DNA of 64,000 bases. Origin: Diphasiastrum complanatum (lineage: Eukaryota > Streptophyta > Lycopodiopsida > Lycopodiales > Lycopodiaceae). The notes below the pieces were generated by a model, which saw only the letters and a program-made list of their open reading frames with translations, was not told the DNA's origin and searched no databases. The stretch is from positions 27,638,958 to 27,702,957 of the forward strand of contig CM055095.1 of assembly GCA_029204225.1 (NCBI GenBank), in the 5' to 3' direction. This document shows, piece after piece, positions 1 through 11,183 of this stretch (position 1 is its first letter; each line of letters opens with the position of its first letter). The translations under genes were made by a program, and so were the position numbers.

Positions 1-169
1 TATTTATTTTGAAGTACCAAAGTTTTACACATAAATCATGAGCATAAAAATTTTCTTGACTACCTAAAATTGATTCTTTTATTTTCAATCCTTCAAATCT
101 CTATCTTGGCCCACCATTTTCATGAATGTTTAACCACAAGCCCAAACTTACTATCTTTAACTCCAAAGG

Positions 170-402
170 ATCAAATTTTTCTAAAGACTCGAATTTTTTC
201 AAAGGATTGAAGGACCCTTGGTACTGTCAAGTTGAATTTTTCAAAAGACTCGAATTTTTTCGAAGACTCAAATTTTTTGAAAGACTCGATTTTATTTTCC
301 AACGACTCAAATTTTTTCAAAGACTCGAATTTTTCCGAAGGCTCGAATTTTTCTGAAGGCTCAAATTTTTTTAAAGACTCGAATTTTTCCAAAGAATCAA
401 AT
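170..402. repeat. Degenerate minisatellite of about 18-bp units (GACTCGAATTTTT core)
   Basis: The core gactcgaattttt followed by caaag or cgaag recurs about ten times with small changes. Open frames across it on both strands give only repetitive Phe/Lys/Arg or Glu/Ser/Phe-rich peptides, so they are not genes. Confidence 0.75.
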
Positions 403-480
403 GTTTGATATTCGAGATGCGAGATGTGCAAGATTGGCCATCATCCAAATCATCGGTCGCCACCTAGATCGGCCTCCATT

Positions 481-509
481 GCCCGTCAACGACGGGCACT
501 CTTTACTAG
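481..509 (+). mobile_element. Helitron-like 3' terminus (hairpin plus CTAG)
   Basis: A perfect 7-bp stem GCCCGTC/GACGGGC with loop AAC (481-497) is followed about 9 nt later by CTAG (506-509) and then T. Plant Helitrons end with a GC-rich hairpin a few bases before CTRR and insert between A and T. The next bases, tctatatatataaaac, resemble a Helitron 5' TC end, so two elements could abut here. No Rep/helicase coding sequence is present and the 5' end of the first element was not located. Confidence 0.4.
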
Positions 510-1007
510 TCTATATATATAAAACTATTTTTGCGCATGTGGTGTGCATGTGTATGGGTGCATGCATCCTCCTTTTCTCACCCATGCATACCACTTTCTT
601 AACTAAAAATGATAGGGAGAGGGATGCATGATGAAAGCGCATATCCCCATACATTTGCACATAATGTGCATTAAGGGATGGGCCCCAAAAAGATTCCCCA
701 CCCTCTCCCTCCCACCCACTAAATTCAAATATCTTTTTCTAAATTCAAATATTTGAAGTTTTGAAGTTAAGGTTTTATTTTCTTCACACACTTCAAGGTG
801 CTTTAAACTTTAGCCAATAATCTTTATTAGATGGCTTTCTTATTTATTTTGAATTATCAAAGTTTTACCCATAAATCATGAACAAAAAAAAATCTCTTGA
901 CTACCTTAAACTGCTTCATTTATTTTTCAATCCCCCAAATCCCTATCTTTGCCCCATTTTAAAAATGTTTACCCACAAGCCCAAACTCACTAGTTTTAAC
1001 TCCTAAA

Positions 1008-1657
1008 TCATTACCAACAAGCTTTTATCCATGGGCCGAAAAATGCACAGTTGAAAAAAAAGAGGGGGATGGGGTGAGGGGAGCAAAAGAACCAATAAAA
1101 AGAGAAAAATACATATTTTGGTATATATTTTTGGGTATGATATTCAAATTAGATAGATGGCTTTACATATGGTAGTAAGACTAGAAAATATGGTAAAGTA
1201 CAAAGCCTATGCCAAACCCTTGTGATACTATAGACAAAGATAGAAACAGTTGCTATAAAATATTTTATTGTCTTGAGTAAGTCTATTCTCATAATTTGAT
1301 TAACCCTATTTGGACTATTGATGTTCAATTTTAGCATGATATGTTTTGAGATAAGATCTAATATTACAACACTCCTACTTTTGATTATTTACAAACTACT
1401 CATAATGACGATATAATCATTTTTTACAAAGAGTAGATTGACTTGTTATAGATTGATTAAGTCCTACATGTTATAGACTGCTTAAGTTGTACATGTTCTT
1501 GAAAGGTGATATGTGACATCGCTTTCGTTGGGTAGCACCATAATTCTAGACTATGACATGATTGTGAAAATTGTACATGACCTTATCTACACTAGTAGAC
1601 GTAGTACTTAAGTTAGCTTTACTTTAATATTTGGCCAATTGGTATGGGTTTGACTAA
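1008..1657. other. No recognisable gene
   Basis: AT-rich sequence with a purine-rich patch near 1055-1110. Only short shadow ORFs are present, and I see no family signature or repeat termini. Confidence 0.5.
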
Positions 1658-2590
1658 ATGTTAGAAGAACAAAAGGCACAAAGAGAACATCGTGAAATTG
1701 ATCCATTTGCCTCGTTAAATTTGTTGGAATCAAGTACTCAAGTTGCTTATCAATTTTTCGATGAGTTTGATCAACATTGGTGGATGGACTTTTTTGGGGA
1801 AACAAAAAATCAGTTTGCTGAACCTCGAAGACACATCAACAACTGAAGAATTTCATTGGCCTTATAAACTAGGAGCTTCAACTACAATTGTTGAACCTTC
1901 AAATCTTTCTCGGGATAATGATTTCTTGCAGCTTGTGCAATGTGAGGAACACGAAATTTATGTAGGTTCAAGGAAAAATAGGCAAAGTGTAAAAGCTGCA
2001 AAAATAAAGTGGTGTGGTGATGTGAATGAAATTCAAATTGAAAGTCTTGTTGCACTTTTAGCTTTAGAAAACAATGGACATCCATTTTGGATTGCCAAAG
2101 TGCTTGGCTTCAATCAAATAGCAACCAGACAAAAGTACTACATGTTCATTAGTTGTGCACCACTTCAATCAATGCATTTTTGGGAAGGTACAAATTTGCA
2201 ATGTTACAAGTAGATCCAAAGGGCAAGAGAAAGCGATTGCCAAAAAATCGACCAAGAGTCGACGATTTGAATTTACAAGGTGTAGGTGTTTTGGCATTTG
2301 ATTTTGAGTTAACAATAAACAATCATTTACGAAAGTCAACTATATCCATATTGAAACAATGACTTGGATTAATGGGACAACCATCATCCTCAACTCATTA
2401 GCAACAGAGAAAAGTTGACTTACAAAGTTTCTTGTCAACATTAGACGTTGAATCCGAAGAAGATATGCAAGTTGACTCTAATGAAAAAGATGGGTCTTCA
2501 ACTTCACCAACTGAAAACAAGAGTGTTCAAAATATGTCAAGTTCTGACATGAGTGGCATCAGTGAAAATTTCTTTGAAAATGTACTTTGA
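1658..2590 (+). pseudogene. Decayed ORF of unknown family
   Basis: Three forward frames carry an apparently continuous protein: 1658-1846, 1743-2213 and 2153-2362. An acidic Ser-rich tail with an in-frame stop follows, ending near 2590. The middle segment has a patch reading GHPFWIAKVLG, preceded by a stretch with Cys, His and Lys/Arg residues. This resembles small target-binding modules of some plant transposon-associated proteins, but I cannot assign a family. Frame shifts between the segments mean it is not functional as written. It has no introns, and the neighbours are repeats and a copia relic, so a mobile-element origin is likely (inference). Confidence 0.35.
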
Positions 2591-3290
2591 AAAAAGAGTA
2601 CATAAGTATAATTTAAGTCGTTTTGCATTTTAATGGAATTTGGAGTTTCAAAAATCATGTGTTGTCTTGAAATGTTATTGCAATTGTAATTATGATGGTT
2701 TTATGAAGTTCACCAAAAAATAGAACTTGTAGTGCTTTATTGAAAATATGCATTTTTTGGCATTTTTTTTATAAAGATAATTTAGAGAATCCCTAAAACA
2801 TACCAATCTTTAGGCTTAAACTAGAATCACTAAAAAATACCAAAAAATGTTACTCTTTTTTTGGTCAAAGTCCCAAAACGAATGTCATCGTGTTGGCCTT
2901 ATTTTTCTATTCAATTTATTCGCTCCATTGTAGACTCTGAGACTTTTTCAAAAGACCTCTTGTTATCCAAGTGTTTGGACTTGTGTCCCATATTTTGGCC
3001 TCTTTTTTAGGAATGTGTCTTTCTGCAAAAAGAAAATCTTGTTACCCTTTTTGTGTCCTTAACATGCATAGTTGGTATTAGGCCTATCCTATACCATAGG
3101 AGAGCCCTTTGTAGGGTGTGTAGAACGTGTGGTGAGCAGCCCTCCGCTTGTCAAAAGGGTTGGAACACAAAGATAGGTTCCTAACTATACTTAGTTGCTA
3201 GTTTAGATGCTTATCTAACTCTACCTTAACACTACCCCCACTTAACTCTACTTTCTCTAACTCTAAACACAAGCATTCATCATGATTGTA
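2591..3290. other. No recognisable gene
   Basis: AT-rich spacer between the decayed ORF and the GA microsatellite. No coding signature, RNA gene or repeat boundary was recognised. Confidence 0.5.

Positions 3291-3293
<3 letters not shown>

Positions 3294-3375
<82 letters not shown>
3294..3375. repeat. (GA)n microsatellite, about 41 units
   Basis: An uninterrupted GA dinucleotide run. It lies about 50 bp before the left end of Copia-1. Arg-Glu or Leu-Ser repeat ORFs across it are artefacts. Confidence 0.97.
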
Positions 3376-3378
<3 letters not shown>

Positions 3379-3428
3379 GCATCCTTGGACGTTACTACAT
3401 CCCGCACCTGAGTTGCAAGCATTTCACT

Positions 3429-4340
3429 TGTAAAACAATTGATCAAACAAGTCTTGATTCTACTAACAAAGCGTGCAATTTACTTGACAAAGGATGAGAA
3501 AGAAACGAACGCAAACTCAAAACATTTCTATTCGTGACCAATTCGAAAAATTCGTGAAGGATTCGCGAAATTTGTCTTACAGTCAACTCGAAAGATTCGT
3601 GAAACAGTTTCTTGTAGAAGCTCGTGGCTTTCTTGTTGAAGCTCGAAAGATTCACAAACAGAATCTTGTCGCAAAATATTTTGTTTCTTGTTCAAGCCTT
3701 AGATGTCACGAACAATTCGCAAAATCTTCTGGACTGTTCTTCAAGCTCACTTGTCGCGAAACTATCTCGAATAGTTCGCGAAGTATTCTAGATTTCTTCT
3801 TCAAGCTCAAGAATTGTCACTTGTCGCAAACAATTCGTGAAAGGCGAAAATGTTGCGAAGAGACAAGTATCGCGAACTATTCGTGAAACACGAAAGCTGA
3901 GATAAAGAGATGGATTGTCGCGAATAAATCGCGAATAGAATTTATTCGAGCCTGGAAACAGAGCATCTATTTGAATATCGACTGTCGTAAACGGTTAGAT
4001 ATCTACTATTACAACATTGAAAGGCCAAAAGACTTGTAAATAAAAGGCCAAAAGACCTATCCTCTAGCAATATAAATACATGTGCACTACTCATTGTAAT
4101 ACACTCACTCAAACATAGACACAACAACAAGATAAGACAGCAAGAGATGTATATTGAGGAATTAGATTCAGAGTTATAAAAATTCGTTTTTTGATCAATA
4201 CTTTCTTATTGTCTAAATTGTCTTAAGTTGTCTCTTACTTCCGCATATAATATTTGCACGCATATTCAATCAAAACTAATACTGTTCTATTAGTACATAG
4301 ATCAGATACAATCCCGATTGAAGACACTGATATTAGTTTG
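3429..4340 (+). repeat. 5' LTR of Copia-1 (right edge approximate)
   Basis: Starts TGTAAAACAATTG and matches the 3' copy from 6424 for about 410 bp. It is studded with TTCGCGAA/TTCGTGAA-type palindromes. The right edge is uncertain because the 3' LTR is truncated and the expected TGGTATCAGAGC primer site is not recognisable after the LTR. Confidence 0.65.
4071..4078 (+). promoter_or_regulatory. Probable TATA box of the Copia-1 LTR
   Basis: TATAAATA lies about 640 bp into the LTR, where a U3 promoter is expected. This is inferred from position and sequence only. Confidence 0.4.
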
Positions 4341-4451
4341 AATATTCAAACTTGCATCATGTTCTCCGTGGAAGAATAATTAGTGGGACGACAAAGACCT
4401 GAATACATTCGTGCGAAAGATTAAAGATTTGTTTATTTCCTTGCAGAATTC

Positions 4452-5035
4452 TGGTGCAGAAAATACAATGTACCTTATTAGCAAAAGATGCGACAATGAC
4501 ACTTCAAAAGGCAATAGACGGAGTGAAGGAGGAAGTAGAAGCTCGTGAACGCTATGACGACAATGGTGATTCAGAAAAAATGCTCTATCTACTTAGAAGA
4601 ATAAATCTTCTAAGAAGTCTAAGTTTAAAAGGGAGTCGTCTAAGAAGAATGAGTCTAAGACTAATGAACAACAGTCTGGAAAACAACAAAAGAATTCTGG
4701 TGATGAAGATCTGTAACAGATGTAAAAGATCAGGTCACACAGAAGAAAAGTGTTGGCTAAATCCAAAGATTGAATGCATTCATTGTCATAAACGGGGTCA
4801 TGCAACAGTAGACTGTTATCAGAATCCTAGAAACAAAAAGGAGCAGAATCAAAGTGAACCTTCAGATTCAAACTATGTCGAAGACAAGGCAGAATGCTCC
4901 AGAGCAGCAGAAGACAGGACAACAAGGAACTCAACAGCTTATGTTTGTACTGATCTATGATGTTCATCTAATTCAATTCGAGAAGTAGTACTTGATTTGG
5001 GAGCCACCTCACATTTTATTTCCTCGAAACAAATT
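4452..5035 (+). pseudogene. Copia-1 gag C-terminus and protease start, broken
   Basis: The reading frame 4454-4960 encodes a Gag nucleocapsid part with two CCHC knuckles in tandem: CNRCKRSGHTEEKC, then CIHCHKRGHATVDC. Both fit C-X2-C-X4-H-X4-C. Just after it, near 4990-5030, comes LDLGATSHFIS, the equivalent of the copia protease motif DSGAS with Asp-Ser changed to Asp-Leu and a frame break before it. The Gag N-terminal half is missing. Nucleocapsid knuckles bind the element RNA during packaging. The same region exists in Copia-2 (18963-19189 plus 22826-23700). Confidence 0.8.
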
Positions 5036-5344
5036 TTGTCTGAGTAGAAGAACACGAACTATTCGAAATTCATTATACTTGGAGATGGTTCTAAACACGT
5101 GGTTGATGGCACTGGTGTATTATGGCTGGACACGAATCAAAGAGACAAGAAACTGGAGAAGTTCTCTATGTCCCTACTCTTGATAAAGATCTTCTATCTG
5201 TAGCTAAGATAGTCGATACAAGCATGTTAGTAACCTTCACGAAGAACTTCGCCAGCTTGAATTCTAGCAGAAAAGCTCGAATCAGAATCGAACTCAAAAC
5301 CTATAGAATCGAACTCAAAACCTGCAGAATCGAACTCAAAACCA

Positions 5345-5775
5345 CTTGTGAGAAGATCTGATAGACAACGAAAACCACCAGAAAGATATGGTCAAGATGT
5401 TTTTAATGCAGCCATCGAATTTTGTGGATTCTCTGACGAAGCTCAAACATTTGAGGAAGTTGTAGATGGACCAGATAAAGATCGTTGGATTCAGGCAATG
5501 GGAAATGTCATTCATGTCGAAGAACAATGTATGGACACTTGCACCTATACCTGATGGCAGAAAACCAGTCAAGTGCAAGTGGATCTACAAGATCAAAACA
5601 GGTCTTGATGGAAAAAACATCAGATACAAGGCAAGGTTAGTTGCTAAAGAATTTTCACAAAAGTATGGGATCGACTACACTGATACTTTCTCACCGGTAG
5701 TCAAACATACATCAATATGCTTGTTATTCGCGAAGAGACAAGTTAATTTCAGATGTCAAAAGAGACATTTCTGAA
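5345..5775 (+). pseudogene. Copia-1 reverse transcriptase N-terminal fragment
   Basis: Pieces read in two frames (5348-5554, 5466-5774). They include DRWIQAMG, then VKCKWIYKIKTGLDG, YKARLVAKEFSQ and IDYTDTFSPVVKH, the standard start of a Ty1/copia RT. The palm catalytic block (YVDD) is absent: after 5720 the sequence jumps to the end of RT, so an internal deletion removed the active site. Confidence 0.85.
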
Positions 5776-6415
5776 ATATTTGAGATCGCTGACCTAGGAG
5801 AAGCTAAAATCTATCTAGGCTTGCAGATCGTGAGAGACTTTGAAGGTGGTAAGTTGTAGTGAAGACTTCAACATGTTTGTGTGCATACTCCCATGATACC
5901 TGGAACAATACTGAGCAAGGCCAAAACACTCTCGAGGAAGAGGAACGAATGGCCAAAACGCCCTATCGTAGGCTGATTGGATCATTGTTATATCTAGCAT
6001 ACAACACCAGACCTGATATAGCGTTTGCAGTATGCAGGTTGAGCCTATATAATCTGGACCCAGGATCATTGCATTGGAAGTTGGCAAAGAGAGTACTACA
6101 ATATCTCCAGGAAACAAAAGACTATGGACTGTGTTATTTGAAGGAAGCTCGATTTCACATCAAATCTTATAGTGACGCAAGATGGGCATCCATGAAGGAT
6201 GACCCTATTTTACAAAAGATCATGTATTTCACTCGAAAACAAAGCACATAGCTATCAAATATCATGTGATTCGGGACTTAGTTAAGAAGAAGATACTGAA
6301 GACAGTCTTCATACCCATAGAGGAAATGACAGCTGATATCTTTATAAAGTCACTAAGTAAAGCTTTGTTCGAGAAACAACGGAGAAGATTGGGGTTAATC
6401 CAACTGCCACTTTGA
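5766..6415 (+). pseudogene. Copia-1 RT C-terminus and RNase H fragment
   Basis: Begins with EIADLGEAKIYLGLQI of the RT connection. The frame 5859-6251 follows, with RLIGSLLYLAYNTRPDIAF and SYSDARWAS, a copia RNase H region. Then comes KHIAIKYHVIRDLV and a tail with ADIFIKSLSK near 6330. A deletion removes the central RNase H (no CEAEY block is visible). The tail ends just before the polypurine tract at about 6410-6423. Confidence 0.85.
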
Positions 6416-6423
6416 GAGGGAGC

Positions 6424-6849
6424 TGTAGAACAATTGATTAGACAGATCTTGATTCTACTAAAAAAGCGCGCATTTTACTTGACAAAGGATGAGAAAGAAA
6501 TGCACGCGAACTCGAAACATTTCTATTTGTGACCAACTCAAAAAATTCACGAAGGATTCGTGAAATTTGTCTTGCAGTCAACTCGAAAGATTCGCGAAAG
6601 TTTTGTGAAACAGTTGCTTGTAGAAGCTCATGGCTTTCTTGTTGAAGCTCGAAAGATTCGCGAACAGAATTTTGTCGCGAAATATTCTGTTTTTTGTTCA
6701 AGCCTCAAATGTCGCGAAATTGTCACGAACAATTCGCAAAATCTTCTAGACTGTTCTTCAAGCTCACCTATCGCAAAACTATCTCAAACAGTTTGCGAAA
6801 TATTCTAGATTTCTTCTTCAAGCTCAAGAATTGTCATCTGTCGCGAACA
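6424..6849 (+). repeat. 3' LTR of Copia-1, truncated
   Basis: Matches the 5' LTR from its first base to about 6849 (cttcaagctcaagaattgtc shared), then changes abruptly to unrelated sequence. The outer half, including the position of the TATA box, is lost. Confidence 0.8.
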
Positions 6850-7023
6850 ATGCTTCCATTTCCATTGTTATTGTTTGTAAGGATAGTAGAAGGAAAATCT
6901 TTGAGTGTGCATCAAGAAAAGATGAAAGAGATAGCCAGGCAGTAAGAGGCAGTAGGGGTAGCTGTGGAGAAAACCCATTTGGTGTTCACCATATTGGGGA
7001 GCCTGCCGACTTCATATGAACCA

Positions 7024-7254
7024 CTATGCCAACTTCCTATCAAATAGCGGCAACTTGGCCAAAGAATTTACGAACTCTTGGACATAAGCATCCAATTCTC
7101 GGTTGCCCATTTTACAGTTAATAAAACAGATATATAACTCGAAATTTTCTATCCTGATGAAAGCTTTACGGAATTCCGCTAGGAATCCAAGCCAAGTCAC
7201 TAGTTTCGTGGAGATATCCCTCCACCATGAGGAGGCCTTGCCTTCCAGAAACAA
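7024..7254 (-). pseudogene. Ty3 Gag fragment
   Basis: The minus-strand frame starts with FLEGKASSWWRDI and continues with TKLVTWLGFLAEFRKAF, then MGNRELDAYVQEF. This is the capsid pattern of Retrotrans_gag (A..WW then W..F...F). The same WW block, with Glu-Leu-Pro-Ser instead of Asp-Ile-Ser-Thr, occurs on the + strand at about 39800-39890, so both come from one Ty3 family. Only this piece remains; no LTR was identified around it. Confidence 0.7.
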
Positions 7255-7379
7255 TAGAACCGAGGATATCCGCTTATCCTCTGATGGGGAAGACAGGTGT
7301 CATAGCTGAGCGTTAGTTGTTATCCATGTCCAAAAGAATTTATACTACTTATCAACATAATGTGATAATAATTTTAGAA

Positions 7380-8140
7380 GGATGCAAGGTGGAATAGTTC
7401 GAGATGGGATATGTGACACAAAGGCTTCTACAAGAGGAAGAAAGGAGGAAAAGCTTGTCCTCCAATGATGAACATGCTTTGATTGGAAAAGTTACAGGTA
7501 TCACTCTTGGAAAGAGGTAGGAGAGAGAAAGGAAGCAATAGAGTGGACCTAGAACATGAGAATAAATCAAGCAATTTGGAAGCGCGACAGGTTGAAGGAC
7601 AAACCATCAAGACAAAAAAAAAGAATGTTGTGTGCTACTACTACAACATACCAAGGCACATAGCAAGGGATTGTAGAAAGAAACTGAAGGACATGCAAAA
7701 GAAGGGAGCGTCCAGGCAAACGTGGCTATGAGACAAAGGAAAAAAGAATGTGGCCCTCGTGGTAAAGCTGAGGGACAAGAGGGAAGAATGTGAACAATAC
7801 CATATTAGGTGACCAAGACTGAAGATGGTGCCACAAAAGGAAAAATACTAGAGAGTAACCTAAACATCAACAAAGACAAACAAGGAAGTGATACTGAAAT
7901 GGAACAAAACTAGTACTTGGATTCCAGGGCTCCACGTCATTGTGTGTCTGAAACTCATGAAAGATGTCATGTACGTGCCACATATGACCAAGAATATTTT
8001 ATCAGTAAGGCAAAACGCAGAAGAAAAGCTATAATTGTTGTTTGTAAATGTCACATCACAAGAGGGGAACAGCTGGCTACAACGGTGACAGAGAATGGAC
8101 TCTACAAGTTCATGAATGAGCATGACGCTAAGCTAATGTA
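7380..8140 (+). pseudogene. Copia gag-protease remnant (different family)
   Basis: The frame 7483-7731 contains a decayed CCHC knuckle, CYYYNIPRHIARDC, with the second Cys and the Gly lost. After frame breaks, 7905-8100 carries a protease/pre-integrase stretch. It includes DVMYVPHMTKNILSV, equivalent to the copia DVLYVP..KNLLSV block. Stops and shifts throughout mark it as dead. LTRs were not recognised. Confidence 0.6.
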
Positions 8141-8149
8141 GTAATGGCA

Positions 8150-10258
8150 AAGACTAAGAAGGATGCAATTTGGCTTTTAATTAATTCATAAGAAGAGCAT
8201 TGGGAGGTTGGAAAGGGATTGGAACTTGAGACCTCTGGAATACAACACAAACTTCATAATCACCAACCTCAAAACCATATGGTGATGAGGGTGTGTAAGC
8301 AATTCCATATATTTTGTATCTTAAGGCTCCCAATTCCCCTCACATTATTCCCTCCTACAAGAGAGCCCCACAAGAGAGCGAGTTCCGCCAAGCGACCAGC
8401 TTTTATCAGGTTTTTTGCATTTCTCTAGATTTCATTCTCTCATGGGATTGGCTCAACTTTTTTGGTGGCTCCCCGAGAGGGATATCTACAAAGGGCTTCT
8501 CAATTACAAATGTCACCTAATAGGCTCAACAATCTTTTTGGGCGAGTTTTTTTTTTATTTATTTATTTTTTTTCGGATTTGTATGGTCTTCAGTACAGTT
8601 TTTTTCGGATTTGTATGGTTGTCAGTACTGTCCGTACAATCATCCATGCAACCTTTTAATGGACTTAAGAGCTGCATGATGCAGTTCGCTTTTCCATAAG
8701 ATTAATGCCAATGGTACGTTTTGTCTTGTGGAGGATTACTTTCTTTTGCAAGCAGTGGAGTACGTGTCCTTCATTTCAGGTTTTGGGATGAGTCATTTAG
8801 TCTTTATAGGTGTTTGAATGGCTAGTTAGTTTCGCACTTTGAGAACTGTTTTTGTTGTTTTACTGTTTCTTTCGAACTACCTTTGAGATCTTTGGTGCCT
8901 GTTCAGTATTCTAGTTGCTTTGTAGTTTCATGCTTCACAAATTGTTCACTATGCCAACTGGGGCAAAGTTGTTTAATTTCTTACGTCCTTTTTGAAGTGA
9001 ATGTGAGTTTGATTCAAACCCACTTAGCAGAGTTGAATTTACAACATTTAGCAAATTCTCAATCTGATAAGGTGGTTGAGGAGGAAGCTTATGTACAACT
9101 ATTTGCGGGATTAGGATGAAATCATGGAAGAAGGGTATTGTACTACTTTGGAGTTACCCTTAAATTTTGATGAAACAAAGGTTCTTCCTTTGCTATGTTA
9201 GATTTCTTTTTGCCGTAGGCATTGACTAAGGATCAGGGTACCGATTGAGCTTGTGCACGTCCTCTACCTTGGGCTTGTTGTGCAGATGAATGGATCAAGT
9301 TATTTTTGGGAAGCAAACTGAGCATAATGTGTCAGTTAAATCTTTTGCTTGATTCAGGCTCATTTAAGGTGTGAGGATTCCATGGGAAATCCTCATACAG
9401 TTTGTGAAGTGTTTGTAGATCAACAAGAAATACATAGAATGGGGTGCTCATATAACAAAATTATGCGACAATTTTGGCATGCTTACCAATCAAGAGTTTG
9501 GATTGCTACAACAAATTGTACTGCAAGATGTTATGATGAGCAGTGTTATGTCGCTATCGTTACTGCAGGGGGATAACGATGAGGTACGATTAAGCTCGGG
9601 CCACTTTAGGATATGGCAGTAGTGGATGAGTTGGTGGGTGATTCCTCTGAGTTGCAGCAAACTGACACTGAGATTCACCAAGATGCAAACGAAGGAGTGC
9701 AACAGACTACTGAGCCAGATGTCGTTGTAATAACAGAGGCATACACCAAATACGATGAATATCACAGCAAGAGGGCTAGTTAGGTTTGAAAATGCAGGAT
9801 TGAAGGATTGAACAAAAAATATACTCCGAACGAAAGTAGCATAAAAGTTGGATCAGTACATAGAGGAGCAGAGTTTGTTGCGGAAAGAGAATTTGTAGTT
9901 GGAGAAGGAGCTTGCTCAAAGGCAAGAGTTTTTGCCAATTTCAATATGGTGACGGATGGTTATCACACCTGGAGGCCATGCAGGAGCAAGCGAATAGGCT
10001 ATAGTGAATTTGCAACAGGCTCAACATCAAATATCATATATGGATGTTGAACTCGGAGATAAGAAAGTGGAATGTCAAAAGATGTAGTCTGAAATTGAGC
10101 TTTCGTTGGTAGATGTTGCTCGTTGCAAGGATCAAGTTAGGGCTGTGGATCAGAGCTCACGGAATTAAAGTTGATACAATGGTATCTTCGCATCTCTCTC
10201 AGCATTCTTCATACATCCATCAGTAAGTCGCTATCTGGAGGTTATTTAGCATTAAAAG
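8150..10258. other. No recognisable gene; possible decayed coding remnants
   Basis: Short forward ORFs at 8883-9119, 9349-9576 and 9808-10050 look mildly protein-like (9600-10050 is Gln/Glu-rich, a possible coiled coil). They match no family I know and are broken by stops. 8540-8600 is T-rich. Nothing supports a functional gene. Confidence 0.45.
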
Positions 10259-10630
10259 ATGTCGTTGATCACCAATATTCAAGCTAAGATCACTACAATC
10301 TTGGACCCTGAAGGTTCAAACTGCTTGATTTGGAAGTTAAAGACTTCACTCTTGTTGAAGGGCGAAGGTCTATGGCAATGAGTAGAACTAATTGAGGAGA
10401 AGCTAGAAGCTACTCCTCCTGGCAAAGAACTTTGAGAATGGAGGTTAAAAAATGACAAAGCTATAGCAATTATTGCGTCTTCAGTGCATGACAATATAAT
10501 GCTAGATCTTACATCAATTTCAAATGCAAAGGATTTATGGGAAGAATTGCAAACCAAGAATGAGACTGGATCTCGTAATCAGATCATGTTCTTGGGAGAC
10601 CAATTAACTCTCAACATCGGGTACAACATA
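10259..10630 (+). pseudogene. Copia Gag N-terminal remnant
   Basis: From 10259 a frame reads MSLITNIQAKITTIL, then LKTSLLLKGEGLW, then KNDKAIAIIASSV and DLWEELQ. This is the UBN2-type N-terminus of copia Gag and resembles the Gag start of Copia-2 near 23700. In-frame stops occur after GLWQ and after GKEL, so it is inactive. It ends abruptly near 10620. Confidence 0.65.
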
Positions 10631-10811
10631 GTTCGATTTATTTTATGACAGTAGACTTCTGTTCTGGTCCCAAAACAATCGAGTCAAACGTTAGAAGTCC
10701 AGATTGGCTAGGGAGGTAACCAACCTATACAAGGCTCTGCAACCCTGGCTATTTTTCATAAATAGTGAGCATGCCTGTAATGTTGATTATTTGTTCTTGC
10801 CAAGATTGAGG

Positions 10812-11183
10812 GATCCAAGATAGGTGGAAACAAAACTCAATGATTGGACCACTCTCAAATCACCTCTTACTATGATTGGACCACTTTTGGTACACCTCTT
10901 GCTCCTATTGGTCCACATGGCAAAAACTAAGTAAATAATTTGTTGCTCTCAGTGGGTAGAGAGAGAAATACAAAGCATTTGCTCTCGGGTAGAGAGAGAA
11001 CATTAAAATATAGAAGTGTTGGAGCTACTCTCTCATCAAAAAACTAAGTGTCAAGACAAGCTCAAGATCCAAGATAGGTGGAAACAAAGCTCAATGATTG
11101 GACCACTCTCAAATCACCTCTTACTATGATTGGACCAGTTTTGGTACACCTCTTGCTCCTATTGTTCCACATGGCAAAATAAT
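10812..11183. repeat. Tandem duplication with 254-bp period
   Basis: gatccaagataggtgg and about 118 further bases at 10812-10930 recur nearly unchanged at 11066-11183. The intervening segment holds short GAGAGAGA patches. It lies just outside the left end of the Ty3 remnant and may be part of its LTR or 3' UTR. Confidence 0.8.

Larger units (their letters stand above)
1..1007. repeat. Pair of diverged direct repeats, about 167 bp each
   Basis: Bases 1-168 and 841-1007 are the same sequence with scattered substitutions; both run from tatttattttgaa to agttttaactcc or a close variant. They are separated by about 670 bp holding a minisatellite and a Helitron-like end. They could be an old segmental duplication or LTR remnants, but no primer site or coding region supports the second reading. 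Confidence 0.7.
3429..6849 (+). mobile_element. Copia-1: broken Ty1/copia retrotransposon
   Basis: Two direct repeats, starting at 3429 (TGTAAAACAATTGATC) and 6424 (TGTAGAACAATTGATT), bracket copia-type gag and pol pieces in the order gag, protease, RT, RNase H. A purine-rich tract (TTGAGAGGGAGC) directly precedes the second repeat, as a polypurine tract should. Most of the integrase and central RT are deleted, stops and shifts are frequent, and the 3' LTR is cut at about 6849. The coding pieces closely resemble Copia-2 on the other strand at 15.9-23.7 kb, so both belong to one family. Confidence 0.88.

Noticed and set aside
3198-3497. ORFs of poly Arg-Glu / Leu-Ser across the GA tract
   Set aside because: They are translations of a pure dinucleotide run and change phase freely; the same holds at 38.0, 41.2 and 41.8 kb.
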